Positions 1-5,397 of a stretch of 9,507 bases of DNA are shown one piece after another. Source of the stretch: an uncultured bacterium. GTDB lineage: Bacteria > Hydrogenedentota > Hydrogenedentia > Hydrogenedentales > JAEUWI01. The stretch lies in NCBI GenBank assembly GCA_937895305.1, contig CALAXS010000383.1, positions 1-9,507 of the forward strand. Direction: 5' to 3'. The notes below the pieces were generated by a model. It was given only the letters and a program-made list of their open reading frames with translations, searched no databases and was not told where the DNA came from. Both the position numbers and the translations under genes were made by a program. Position 1 is the first letter of the stretch; each line of letters opens with the position of its first letter.

Positions 1-95
1 GGCGAGCAAGAATTGCTATGAATAATGATCCATCTGCGTAAATCACACCACTAGGATAAGGGCCATTAACGAAACACATTCCGGGAGTTTTGGCG

Positions 96-1427
96 ATGGG
101 ACCCTATATCAGATTTGCATTGACCGCGTTGTTTACGGGTTTGACCTTTACCGTGTCGGCCTTTGCCTTTGAGGTGGATCATACCGGACCGATTGATCCG
201 GATGTGCCTGTCATTGAACCGTGGAAGGTAGTGACGCTGGATGGAGCGGCCGGGGGTCTGTGGGTGGTGCTGGGCGATGTGGATGGCGATGGTGAGGCGG
301 AAGTGGTGAGCGCGGAAAATCACAACGAAGGGGATGTCCATTACACCAGCGCGGTGGCGGTGCAGGAGCTGGATGGAACGTTGTTATGGCGTTGGGGTGA
401 CACAGGCATAGGTCGTAAAGAATGGCACCATGATGTGGCGTGTCAAATTCATGATTGGGATAATGATGGTGCTATGGAGGTGATTGTAGCGGCCGACCAG
501 GCAGTGGTGGTTTTGGATGGGAAGACGGGCGAGGAGGAGTTGCGCTTTCCCATTGATAAGGAGGCATCGGATTGCCTGGTCTTTTGTGATCTGCGTGGGT
601 TGGGTTATGCGGGCGATGTACTGGTGAAGGATCGCTACCATCGGATTTGGGCGTACACCAATTCGGGCGAGTTATTGTGGACGGTGAAGGATCCGGGGGG
701 CTATCGCACGGCCCATCAACCGCGGCCCATGGATGTGGACAATGACGGTCGCACAGAAATCATGGCGGGTTATGCCCTCTTGAACAGTGACGGTACGGAG
801 CGGTGGGTCTACAAGTCGGAGAAAATTGAGCTGGGCAGGGGGCACCTGGATTGTGCGCGGATCTATAAGCAAGGGCGCACCGCAGCGAAAACGAAGATTG
901 TAGTGACCTGTTGTGGGGCCAATGGTCTGGCCATGCTCAATGGCGAGGGTACGGTCCTCTGGGAATTGACGGGCCATCATTTTGAATCGCTGCAGGTGGG
1001 GGCCCTCTTTCCAGACGAACAGGGTAAACAAATTTTTGTAGACATCGACCATGAACCCCAGGGGAAAAGTCCACTATGGGTAGTCGATGGCGGGGGACAG
1101 CCCAGAGGGAAATTGATGACGGACTACGGGCGTCATCATCGCCTGGTGGATTGGACGGGCAATGGCGTGGAAGAAATGGTGGTGGCAGAAAACCTGGGCA
1201 TATTTAATCACAAAGGCGAGCGGATTGGATTTTTCAAGTTACCTGTTGCGCCGGGGAATACCGTTGAATATGAAAAGAGTGCCCTGCGCGGGGACTTTGA
1301 CGGGGATGGCGTGGTGGACATTGCGATTGCGAGTCCAAGCCATCTCTTTATCTTTCGGAATGAGGCGGGCAAGCCTGGGATACCGCCTGTTCCATTGGGT
1401 ACCGGACTGAATTGGACCTTATACTAG
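96..1427 (+). CDS. Secreted FG-GAP/VCBS-repeat beta-propeller protein
   Basis: Predicted 443-residue exported protein of unknown specific role. The N-terminus has a basic residue, a hydrophobic stretch and an AFA cleavage-like site near residue 25, typical of a Sec signal peptide. Five calcium-loop repeats of the D-x-D-x-D/N-G type are visible near residues 61 (DVDGDGEAEV), 120 (DWDNDGAMEV), 213 (DVDNDGRTEI), 352 (DWTGNGVEEM, degenerate) and 400 (DFDGDGVVDI). These are FG-GAP/VCBS-like blades, which in known families form a beta-propeller that binds calcium and often recognises carbohydrate or surface partners. Family PL11 rhamnogalacturonan lyases share such repeats but are longer, so enzymatic activity is not claimed. 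The ATG at 96 is preferred over an in-frame TTG at 90 because GGGAG at 83-87 sits 8 bases upstream of it. The gene stands alone; the next gene on this strand is 145 bases away and has its own promoter. Confidence 0.85.
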   Translation: MGPYIRFALTALFTGLTFTVSAFAFEVDHTGPIDPDVPVIEPWKVVTLDGAAGGLWVVLGDVDGDGEAEVVSAENHNEGDVHYTSAVAVQELDGTLLWRWGDTGIGRKEWHHDVACQIHDWDNDGAMEVIVAADQAVVVLDGKTGEEELRFPIDKEASDCLVFCDLRGLGYAGDVLVKDRYHRIWAYTNSGELLWTVKDPGGYRTAHQPRPMDVDNDGRTEIMAGYALLNSDGTERWVYKSEKIELGRGHLDCARIYKQGRTAAKTKIVVTCCGANGLAMLNGEGTVLWELTGHHFESLQVGALFPDEQGKQIFVDIDHEPQGKSPLWVVDGGGQPRGKLMTDYGRHHRLVDWTGNGVEEMVVAENLGIFNHKGERIGFFKLPVAPGNTVEYEKSALRGDFDGDGVVDIAIASPSHLFIFRNEAGKPGIPPVPLGTGLNWTLY

Positions 1428-1472
1428 GTCTCGTTTAACCCTATGTATTGTCACGATTTACAAAAAATATTC

Positions 1473-1501
1473 TTGACAGGGCTGTTCCGATGACGTATGG
1501 T
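1473..1501 (+). promoter_or_regulatory. Sigma-70-like promoter of the TetR gene
   Basis: A perfect -35 hexamer TTGACA (1473-1478) is followed by a 17-bp spacer and TATGGT (1496-1501), which matches four of six bases of the -10 consensus. Transcription would start near 1508, just before the operator-like half-sites and about 65 bases before the GTG start of the regulator. Read from the sequence by motif only. Confidence 0.6.
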
Positions 1502-1512
1502 TAAGGTCGATA

Positions 1513-1539
1513 TCAACGAATAGTTGACCTTTAGTCAAC
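1513..1539 (+). promoter_or_regulatory. TetR-type operator with three alternating half-sites
   Basis: GTTGAC (1523-1528) and GTCAAC (1534-1539) form a perfect inverted repeat with a 5-bp spacer. A further TCAAC (1513-1517) pairs with GTTGA (1523-1527), again across 5 bp. The three half-sites recur about every 10-11 bp, so they lie on one face of the helix. The array starts 12 bp after the predicted -10 and lies between the promoter and the TetR gene, so negative autoregulation is the simplest reading. Operators of this size and symmetry are typical of TetR-family regulators; the assignment to this particular regulator is inference. Confidence 0.55.
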
Positions 1540-1572
1540 ATGTGGCCCTGAATCAGCAGGAAAGGTGGGATA

Positions 1573-2325
1573 GTGGCTTTTATATCGCCAAAACAGCAGC
1601 AGATGCTGGAGCGGGACCAGGCGATCCTGGATGCTGCCCGGTCCCTGGTCCTGGAACAGGGGTATTACGGGATTACCATGGACAGCATTGCCAAGGCATC
1701 GGGCTGTCCAAAGGGCACGTTGTACCACCGCTTCGCATCAAAGGAAGATATTCTGGTCGCACTGGCCGCGGAAAGTCTCCAACGGCGCAATGCCATGATG
1801 GAGCGCGGTGCCGCCTTTGAGGGTCGTACCCGGGAACGCTTCCTCGCCATGGCGGAAGGTATTTCCCTATACAGCCGCCTTCATCCGGAAGAATCCCAGA
1901 TTGTACACAACACCCTCGGTCCGGTCCGCGAGAAGGCCTCGCCCATTCGGCTGGATGTATTGCTCGAAGCGGAACGGGAAGCCCTGCGCATTGCACGAGA
2001 CATCTTGCGTGCGGCAGTAAGTGCAGGTGACCTGGAGCCGGAACATGACGAGTCCATCGAAGAAATCGCACTGGGTAGCTGGGGTTTACTGGAGGGTGGC
2101 TTTACTTTGATTGAATCGGGCATGGCCCATCTGGCCCTTAAGGTGGATAACCCGTTACATAAGGTTTGGCGCTATTTTAACCGCGCGGTGGATGCATACG
2201 GTTGGCAGCCCTTGTTTGGTGATTGGGATTATGAGAAGAGTCTGGCCACCATACGCCAGGAAATCTTTCCTGTGGAGGCAGAGCAGTTGTATGGTGAAGG
2301 CAATTGGTACGGGGATCGTTTTTAG
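1573..2325 (+). CDS. TetR/AcrR-family transcriptional regulator
   Basis: A 250-residue DNA-binding regulator. Residues about 15-61 form the classic TetR_N domain: a first helix ending in the AARSLVLEQGYYGITM region, then the helix-turn-helix SIAKASGCPKGTLYHRF (38-54) and the SKEDIL continuation. The remaining roughly 185 residues would be the helical ligand-binding and dimerisation domain, with no clear ligand signature. At 250 residues it is longer than the usual 190-220. The extra length is an aromatic-rich tail (AYGWQPLFGDWDYEK onward, from about residue 208). Translation starts at GTG 1573, supported by a purine-rich AGG-AAAGGTGG stretch just upstream (1558-1568). It has its own promoter and an operator-like array upstream. 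Adjacent genes give no firm target; the acyl-CoA dehydrogenase at the far end carries a different palindrome. Family assignment is firm, target and inducer unknown. Confidence 0.92.
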   Translation: MAFISPKQQQMLERDQAILDAARSLVLEQGYYGITMDSIAKASGCPKGTLYHRFASKEDILVALAAESLQRRNAMMERGAAFEGRTRERFLAMAEGISLYSRLHPEESQIVHNTLGPVREKASPIRLDVLLEAEREALRIARDILRAAVSAGDLEPEHDESIEEIALGSWGLLEGGFTLIESGMAHLALKVDNPLHKVWRYFNRAVDAYGWQPLFGDWDYEKSLATIRQEIFPVEAEQLYGEGNWYGDRF

Positions 2326-2372
2326 GGGCTAGAGCACTTTAACATTCAGGTGCGCTACCGTCACCTATAAAG

Positions 2373-2412
2373 CCATTGCGAACCGAGTGGAGCGAGGTGT
2401 GGCAATCTCTTG
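2373..2412 (+). repeat. REP-like palindrome, ATTGC...GCAAT type, copy 1
   Basis: The element opens with CATTGCGA and closes with GGCAATCTCTTG, so ATTGC (2375-2379) pairs with GCAAT (2402-2406). A second copy with the same ends and the same orientation is at 3841-3878, while the interiors differ. Short elements with these ends are dispersed in the intergenic regions of many bacterial genomes (recollection, not searched). The element lies downstream of the TetR stop codon. Confidence 0.6.
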
Positions 2413-2446
2413 GTCCCATAGTCGTGATTTGTCGCAACATTTTAAG

Positions 2447-2470
2447 GCGCATGTCAACCTTAATATGCGC
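2447..2470. repeat. Perfect 6-bp inverted repeat between genes
   Basis: GCGCAT (2447-2452) and ATGCGC (2465-2470) are exact inverted copies around a 12-base loop. The loop contains GTCAAC (2453-2458), identical to one half-site of the TetR operator upstream, but only once. No T-tract follows, so it is not a convincing terminator. It could be a minor hairpin or chance. Confidence 0.3.
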
Positions 2471-2491
2471 TAAAGTCCGGAAGTGGGAAAC

Positions 2492-2531
2492 AAAACGCGC
2501 CCGTGATCGAAGTTGATTACAGACGCGTTTT
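2492..2531. terminator. Probable bidirectional stem-loop terminator
   Basis: AAAACGCG (2492-2499) pairs with CGCGTTTT (2524-2531). Inside lies a 3x3 internal loop, then a 6-bp stem (2503-2508 with 2515-2520, one G-T pair) and a 6-base loop. On the + strand the stem runs into TTTTACTTTTTA; on the - strand it runs into TTTTGTTT. It sits between the convergent TetR and DUF3465 genes, 5 bases beyond the DUF3465 stop codon, where a shared terminator would be expected. Confidence 0.55.
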
Positions 2532-2536
2532 ACTTT

Positions 2537-3058
2537 TTACTGATAATATTGACCGTTGTGCAACAGCCACCCGCCCACATGGCGACCCTGGGGATCATGG
2601 TGGGTCCAATGGACAACGCCGCCTTTATCGTTCCATTCATATTCCCCATAAAATTCCACTGTATCCCCCACGCGGATAGTATTGATACGTGGTGCTAAAT
2701 CAATATTATGGGCAATGAGGAGGGATAGGCCCGTGCTGAGCCGTAGCAAAAACTTCTGGTGGCGGGAGCCTTTTGTATCGTCGGGCAGAATCCTGTAGAC
2801 CGTGGCCTGACTGTGTACCTGAAGATTGCTCTGGCGACTGTTGAATGCGTTTTGTATAACCTTGTCGGCGGTGGCAACACCCGGGGCCGTGCTTTGTGTA
2901 GGCATGGCGCGTTGCGGAGCAGGACGCGTTTGCTGAACGACGGGTGTACTTGTGGTGGTACGGCTATCCTCTTGGGGTAAGAAGCCAAGAAAATAGACTG
3001 TACCCATGACTACAAAAAAGGCCATCAGGGGTACTAAGCTTTTGATTATTTTTTCCAA
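2537..3058 (-). CDS. DUF3465 family protein, membrane-anchored copy
   Basis: A 173-residue protein of unknown function. Residues about 7-27 form one hydrophobic helix with lysines before it (signal anchor), then a low-complexity Pro/Thr/Gln/Ala linker (about 28-64), then a DUF3465 domain to the end. Conserved family blocks seen are ILPDD (90-94), RHQ, AHNID (116-120), GEYEWN and HWTHHDP (150-156), with a terminal GWL...YY. The domain would face the periplasm or outside. About 58 of 109 core residues match the neighbouring copy without gaps, so this is a tandem duplication. The TTG start at 3058 is chosen because GGAGG (complement of 3063-3067) lies 4 bases upstream and the anchor then begins MEKIIKS. 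An in-frame GTG at 3100, three bases after the previous stop codon, would add 14 residues and lacks a ribosome binding site. Both genes are probably one operon. Confidence 0.8.
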   Translation of the reverse strand: MEKIIKSLVPLMAFFVVMGTVYFLGFLPQEDSRTTTSTPVVQQTRPAPQRAMPTQSTAPGVATADKVIQNAFNSRQSNLQVHSQATVYRILPDDTKGSRHQKFLLRLSTGLSLLIAHNIDLAPRINTIRVGDTVEFYGEYEWNDKGGVVHWTHHDPQGRHVGGWLLHNGQYYQ

Positions 3059-3103
3059 GGTTCCTCCCTTCTCACAAACGGGTATACCCTGGTACCGCAC
3101 GCT

Positions 3104-3499
3104 TTATTCATAATATTTCCCACGATGTTTCAACCAGCCATCGGGGTGGTTATTTCGAGGGTCTTTATGGGTCCAGTGAAGGACGCCACCCTGGGCGTTC
3201 CATTCGTATTCGCCACTGAAATCAATTCGGTCACCTTGCTTGAGACCCTTGATGTAGGGCGACACATCGATATTATGAGCAACAAGAATGGTCTGGCCCG
3301 TGTGGAGGCGGAGGATGAAGTTTTGGTGACGGTCCCCCTTCAGGTCGTCGGGGAGAATCTTGTGTACTTCGCCCTTGCCACGAATGATGAGGTCGCTCTG
3401 TTTGTTTGCGAAGGCGTCCTGCAAGATTTGGTCACAATCACGGTCTACAGGGCGATTGGCTTCACGCTGCAGCTTCTTTATGAGTTTACTCAGCCCCAT
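3104..3499 (-). CDS. DUF3465 family protein, no membrane anchor
   Basis: A 131-residue protein of unknown function, the first gene of a two-gene - strand unit. It is nearly all DUF3465 domain: ILPDD (48-52), RHQ, AHNID (74-78), GEYEWN (96-101), HWTH (108-111) and GWL (121-123). The N-terminus from ATG 3499 (MGLSKLIKKLQREANRP) is a short basic amphipathic stretch without a clear signal peptide or membrane helix, unlike its neighbour. A longer reading to 3568 adds 23 residues that run into the 9-bp repeat tract and is not preferred. AAGGA lies 12 bases upstream of the ATG, a rather long spacing, so the start is moderately sure. The many conserved His, Asp and Trp residues could bind metal or a ligand, but no activity is known to me for this family. 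Confidence 0.78.
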   Translation of the reverse strand: MGLSKLIKKLQREANRPVDRDCDQILQDAFANKQSDLIIRGKGEVHKILPDDLKGDRHQNFILRLHTGQTILVAHNIDVSPYIKGLKQGDRIDFSGEYEWNAQGGVLHWTHKDPRNNHPDGWLKHRGKYYE

Positions 3500-3545
3500 G
3501 GCGAAATGTGTTCCTTTATTGCGAATAGAATGAATACATTTTAAC

Positions 3546-3606
3546 CACAAAGGGCACAAAGAACACAAAGGGGGAGGGGAAAGGATGGAACACGGATGAC
3601 ACGGAT
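3546..3606 (+). repeat. Two 9-bp periodic tracts (CACAAAG and ACACGGAT)
   Basis: CACAAAG occurs at 3546, 3555 and 3564, exactly 9 bases apart. After a G/A-rich spacer, ACACGGAT occurs at 3590 and 3599, again 9 bases apart. Similar paired tracts appear between genes in many environmental bacterial genomes and yield spurious short protein predictions (recollection, not searched). Function unknown. Confidence 0.6.
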
Positions 3607-3671
3607 AAGAAGGAGGGAGAAGTAGCTTTATTAAGCTGTAGCTGGTTCTGAGTAATTATGGCAACTGCCAG

Positions 3672-3731
3672 ACCTACCACAAATTTGAAGTATGGTAGGT
3701 ATGCATTCCCACGCAGAGCATGGGAACGAGG
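3672..3731 (+). repeat. Double-hairpin repeat, copy A
   Basis: First stem: ACCTACCA (3672-3679) pairs perfectly with TGGTAGGT (3693-3700) around 13 bases. Second stem: TTCCCACGC pairs with GCATGGGAA (3706-3726) with one C-A mismatch and an AGA loop, followed by CGAGG. The second stem and its flanks (GCATTCCC...GGGAACGAGG) recur at 3791-3820 and, inverted, at 7919-7946. The first stem has a different sequence and a longer loop than the other copies, so its membership is less sure. Confidence 0.6.
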
Positions 3732-3762
3732 GGAAAGTGTAGCATTACTATTGGTGTGTGTC

Positions 3763-3820
3763 TGTTTTCCGGAGCAGAGCTCCGGGATATGCATTCCCAA
3801 GCAGGAGCTTGGGAACGAGG
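3763..3820 (+). repeat. Double-hairpin repeat, copy B
   Basis: Stem 1 is CCGGAGC (3769-3775), loop AGA, GCTCCGG (3779-3785), perfect over 7 bp. Stem 2 is TTCCCAAGC (3794-3802), loop AGGA, GCTTGGGAA (3807-3815), perfect over 9 bp. The joining bases ATATGCA and the closing CGAGG match copy A and the inverted copy C. Stem 1 of copy C has different bases that still pair, so the structure rather than the sequence is conserved. Confidence 0.7.
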
Positions 3821-3840
3821 TGAAAATCTAAACCCACCCG

Positions 3841-3878
3841 TCATTGCGAGGAGGCTCCGCCGACGCGGCAATCTCTTG
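3841..3878 (+). repeat. REP-like palindrome, ATTGC...GCAAT type, copy 2
   Basis: The ends TCATTGCGA and GGCAATCTCTTG match copy 1 at 2373-2412, with ATTGC pairing with GCAAT. The interior GGAGGCTCCGCCGACGC differs and can form a short GGC/GCC inner stem. It lies 49 bases beyond the DUF1501 stop codon, on the far side of that gene's transcript end. Confidence 0.65.
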
Positions 3879-3926
3879 CTCGCGACGACTTTATGAGTTG
3901 AAGATAGTGCTTCTTAAGGATTTCAA

Positions 3927-5393
3927 CTACACGAGCAATTTGTGCATGACGTTGCCGTGGACATCGGTGAGTCGGAAGTCGCGACCCTTAAACCGGAAGG
4001 TCTGCTTGAGGTGATCGAGGCCCAGGAGATGGAGCATGGTTGCATGTAAATCGTGAACATGGACCGGGTCTTCGGTAGCACCAAAGCCCAGTTCGTCGGT
4101 CTCGCCCAGAGTATAGCCCGCTTTCACACCACCGCCTGCCATCCACATGGTGTTGCATTCGATGTGATGATTACGGCCGAGGGTATCGCGGATTTCGCCC
4201 ATAGGGGTACGCCCGAATTCACCGCCCCAGACCACGAGGGTGTCTTCGAGAAGACCCCGCTGCTTGAGGTCCATGATAAGTGCTGCGCCACCCTGATCCA
4301 CTTCATGACAGACCTGGTCCAGGTCTTTGGTAAGGGTCTCGCCATTACCGCCATGGTGGTCCCAGTTGGTGTGATAGAGCTGTACAAAACGCACACCACG
4401 CTCGACGAGGCGACGGGCGAGGAGGCAGTTATACGCGTAGGAGGATTCGCCTTCTTTCACGCCATACATATCGAGGGTGGATTGAGATTCCTGGGACAGG
4501 TCCATAAGCTCTGGTGCACTGGTCTGCATGCGATAGGCCATTTCATAAGCCGCGATGCGTGTGGCGATTTCGTTGTCCCCTGTCGCAGTAAGGTGTTCCT
4601 GGTTGAGGGCTTTCACGGAATCAATGACACTACGCTGACGGTCAGCGGATACGCCCTGGGGATTACTAAGGTTGAGGATGGGGTCGCCTTGCGAGCGGAA
4701 GGGCACGCCCTGGTGCGCAGTGGGAAGGAAGCCGCTGGACCAGTTGACGGCACCACCACGGGGACCGCGCGGACCGGACTGGAGTACGACGAATCCGGGG
4801 AGGTCGTCTGCTTCGCTGCCAATGCCGTAGGTAACCCAGGAGCCCATGGAGGGGCGCCCGAAAATCCCACTGCCCGTATTCATGAATACCTTGGCCGGAG
4901 CGTGATTGGGCACGTCGGTGGCGATGGTTTTAATGAAGGAGATGTCATCCACGATGCCCGCGGTGTGGGGCAGACATTCGGAAACCCAGGCCCCGGAATT
5001 GCCGTGCTGTGCAAATTTTCGTTGGGTACCCAGGAGCTTGACCTTGTCAATCTGAAACGATGAATTCATAAAGGCGAAGCGACGCCCTTCGAGATAGGAC
5101 TGGGGGATCGTTGTACCGTTGTATTTTTGGAGTTCAGGCTTAAAGTCAAAGAGTTCGAGTTGGCTGGGACCGCCCGCCATGAAAAGAAAGATGACGTTCT
5201 TCGCCTTGGGTGCACGGTCTCCTGCCTGGGCCAATATGGCATCGGCCATGGCCGCGCCAGCTTCTTCGCTCATCATGGAACCCAGGGCAAGAGACCCCAG
5301 TCCTACGCCGCAATCCCGAAAGAAGTGACGACGTGTCGTTTGCTTCAGTGCCTGCTCGTAGGCACCCGTTCCGTTATGTTCGCGTATATCCAC
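3927..5393 (-). CDS. Tat-exported DUF1501 protein
   Basis: A 488-residue DUF1501 protein, a family related to the alkaline phosphatase/sulfatase superfamily whose reaction is not established. Residues 19-39 carry a twin-arginine signal: TTRRHFF followed by a weakly hydrophobic Gly/Leu stretch. Family blocks follow: MAGGPSQLELFDFKP (72-86), SECLPHTA (138-145), WDHHGG (344-349), GGEFGRTP (390-397), GRNHH (406-410) and HDLHATMLH (447-455). The late His, Asp and Glu residues are at positions where metal ligands lie in related enzymes. Length is normal for the family and nothing appears truncated. It starts at GTG 5393, with GGGAG 7 bases upstream inside the end of the preceding gene and a 4-base gap, so translational coupling to the PSCyt/PSD1 gene is likely. 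The two are a recurrent pair in Planctomycetota-like genomes. Confidence 0.93.
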   Translation of the reverse strand: MDIREHNGTGAYEQALKQTTRRHFFRDCGVGLGSLALGSMMSEEAGAAMADAILAQAGDRAPKAKNVIFLFMAGGPSQLELFDFKPELQKYNGTTIPQSYLEGRRFAFMNSSFQIDKVKLLGTQRKFAQHGNSGAWVSECLPHTAGIVDDISFIKTIATDVPNHAPAKVFMNTGSGIFGRPSMGSWVTYGIGSEADDLPGFVVLQSGPRGPRGGAVNWSSGFLPTAHQGVPFRSQGDPILNLSNPQGVSADRQRSVIDSVKALNQEHLTATGDNEIATRIAAYEMAYRMQTSAPELMDLSQESQSTLDMYGVKEGESSYAYNCLLARRLVERGVRFVQLYHTNWDHHGGNGETLTKDLDQVCHEVDQGGAALIMDLKQRGLLEDTLVVWGGEFGRTPMGEIRDTLGRNHHIECNTMWMAGGGVKAGYTLGETDELGFGATEDPVHVHDLHATMLHLLGLDHLKQTFRFKGRDFRLTDVHGNVMHKLLV

Positions 5394-5397
5394 GGTC

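Larger units (their letters stand above)
3500..3926. other. Repeat-rich intergenic region without genes
   Basis: This 427-base gap separates the DUF3465 operon from the end of the DUF1501 gene. It holds a 9-bp periodic tract (3546-3606), two double-hairpin repeats (3672-3731 and 3763-3820) and one REP-like palindrome (3841-3878). The promoter of the DUF3465 pair must lie near 3500-3570, but no convincing -35/-10 pair is visible. Short open frames across it encode only translated repeat sequence. Confidence 0.7.

Noticed and set aside
1..95. Possible tail of an upstream gene or promoter before the FG-GAP gene.
   Set aside because: All three + frames have stops within the first 41 bases with no recognisable peptide, and no acceptable -35/-10 pair was found.
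1673..2071. A 132-codon - strand frame inside the TetR gene.
   Set aside because: Its composition is Arg/Pro/Cys-rich and unlike a folded protein; the + strand frame has the clear helix-turn-helix.
2348..2366. AGGTG/CACCT inverted repeat after the TetR gene as a terminator.
   Set aside because: Five-bp stem with a 9-base loop and no T-tract; the stem-loop at 2492-2531 is a much better candidate.
3516..3800. A 94-codon - strand frame across the repeat region, containing a SVSSVF...FVFFVPFVV-type peptide.
   Set aside because: The peptide is the translation of the 9-bp periodic tracts and hairpin repeats, a known source of false hypothetical proteins.
3540..3880. Possible CRISPR array because of several short repeats close together.
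   Set aside because: The repeats belong to different families with unequal lengths and spacing, and no uniform repeat-spacer pattern or cas gene is present.
3897..3927. Inverted repeat GTTGAA/TTCAAC overlapping the DUF1501 stop codon, considered as its terminator.
   Set aside because: The loop is 19 bases, the arms are only 6 bp and AT-rich, a competing GAAG/CTTC pairing exists, and no T-tract follows on the - strand.
4053..5063. A 336-codon open frame on the + strand across the DUF1501 gene.
   Set aside because: It lies wholly antisense to a gene with clear DUF1501 motifs and Tat signal, shows no recognisable domain, and is the kind of long shadow frame that biased codon use creates.
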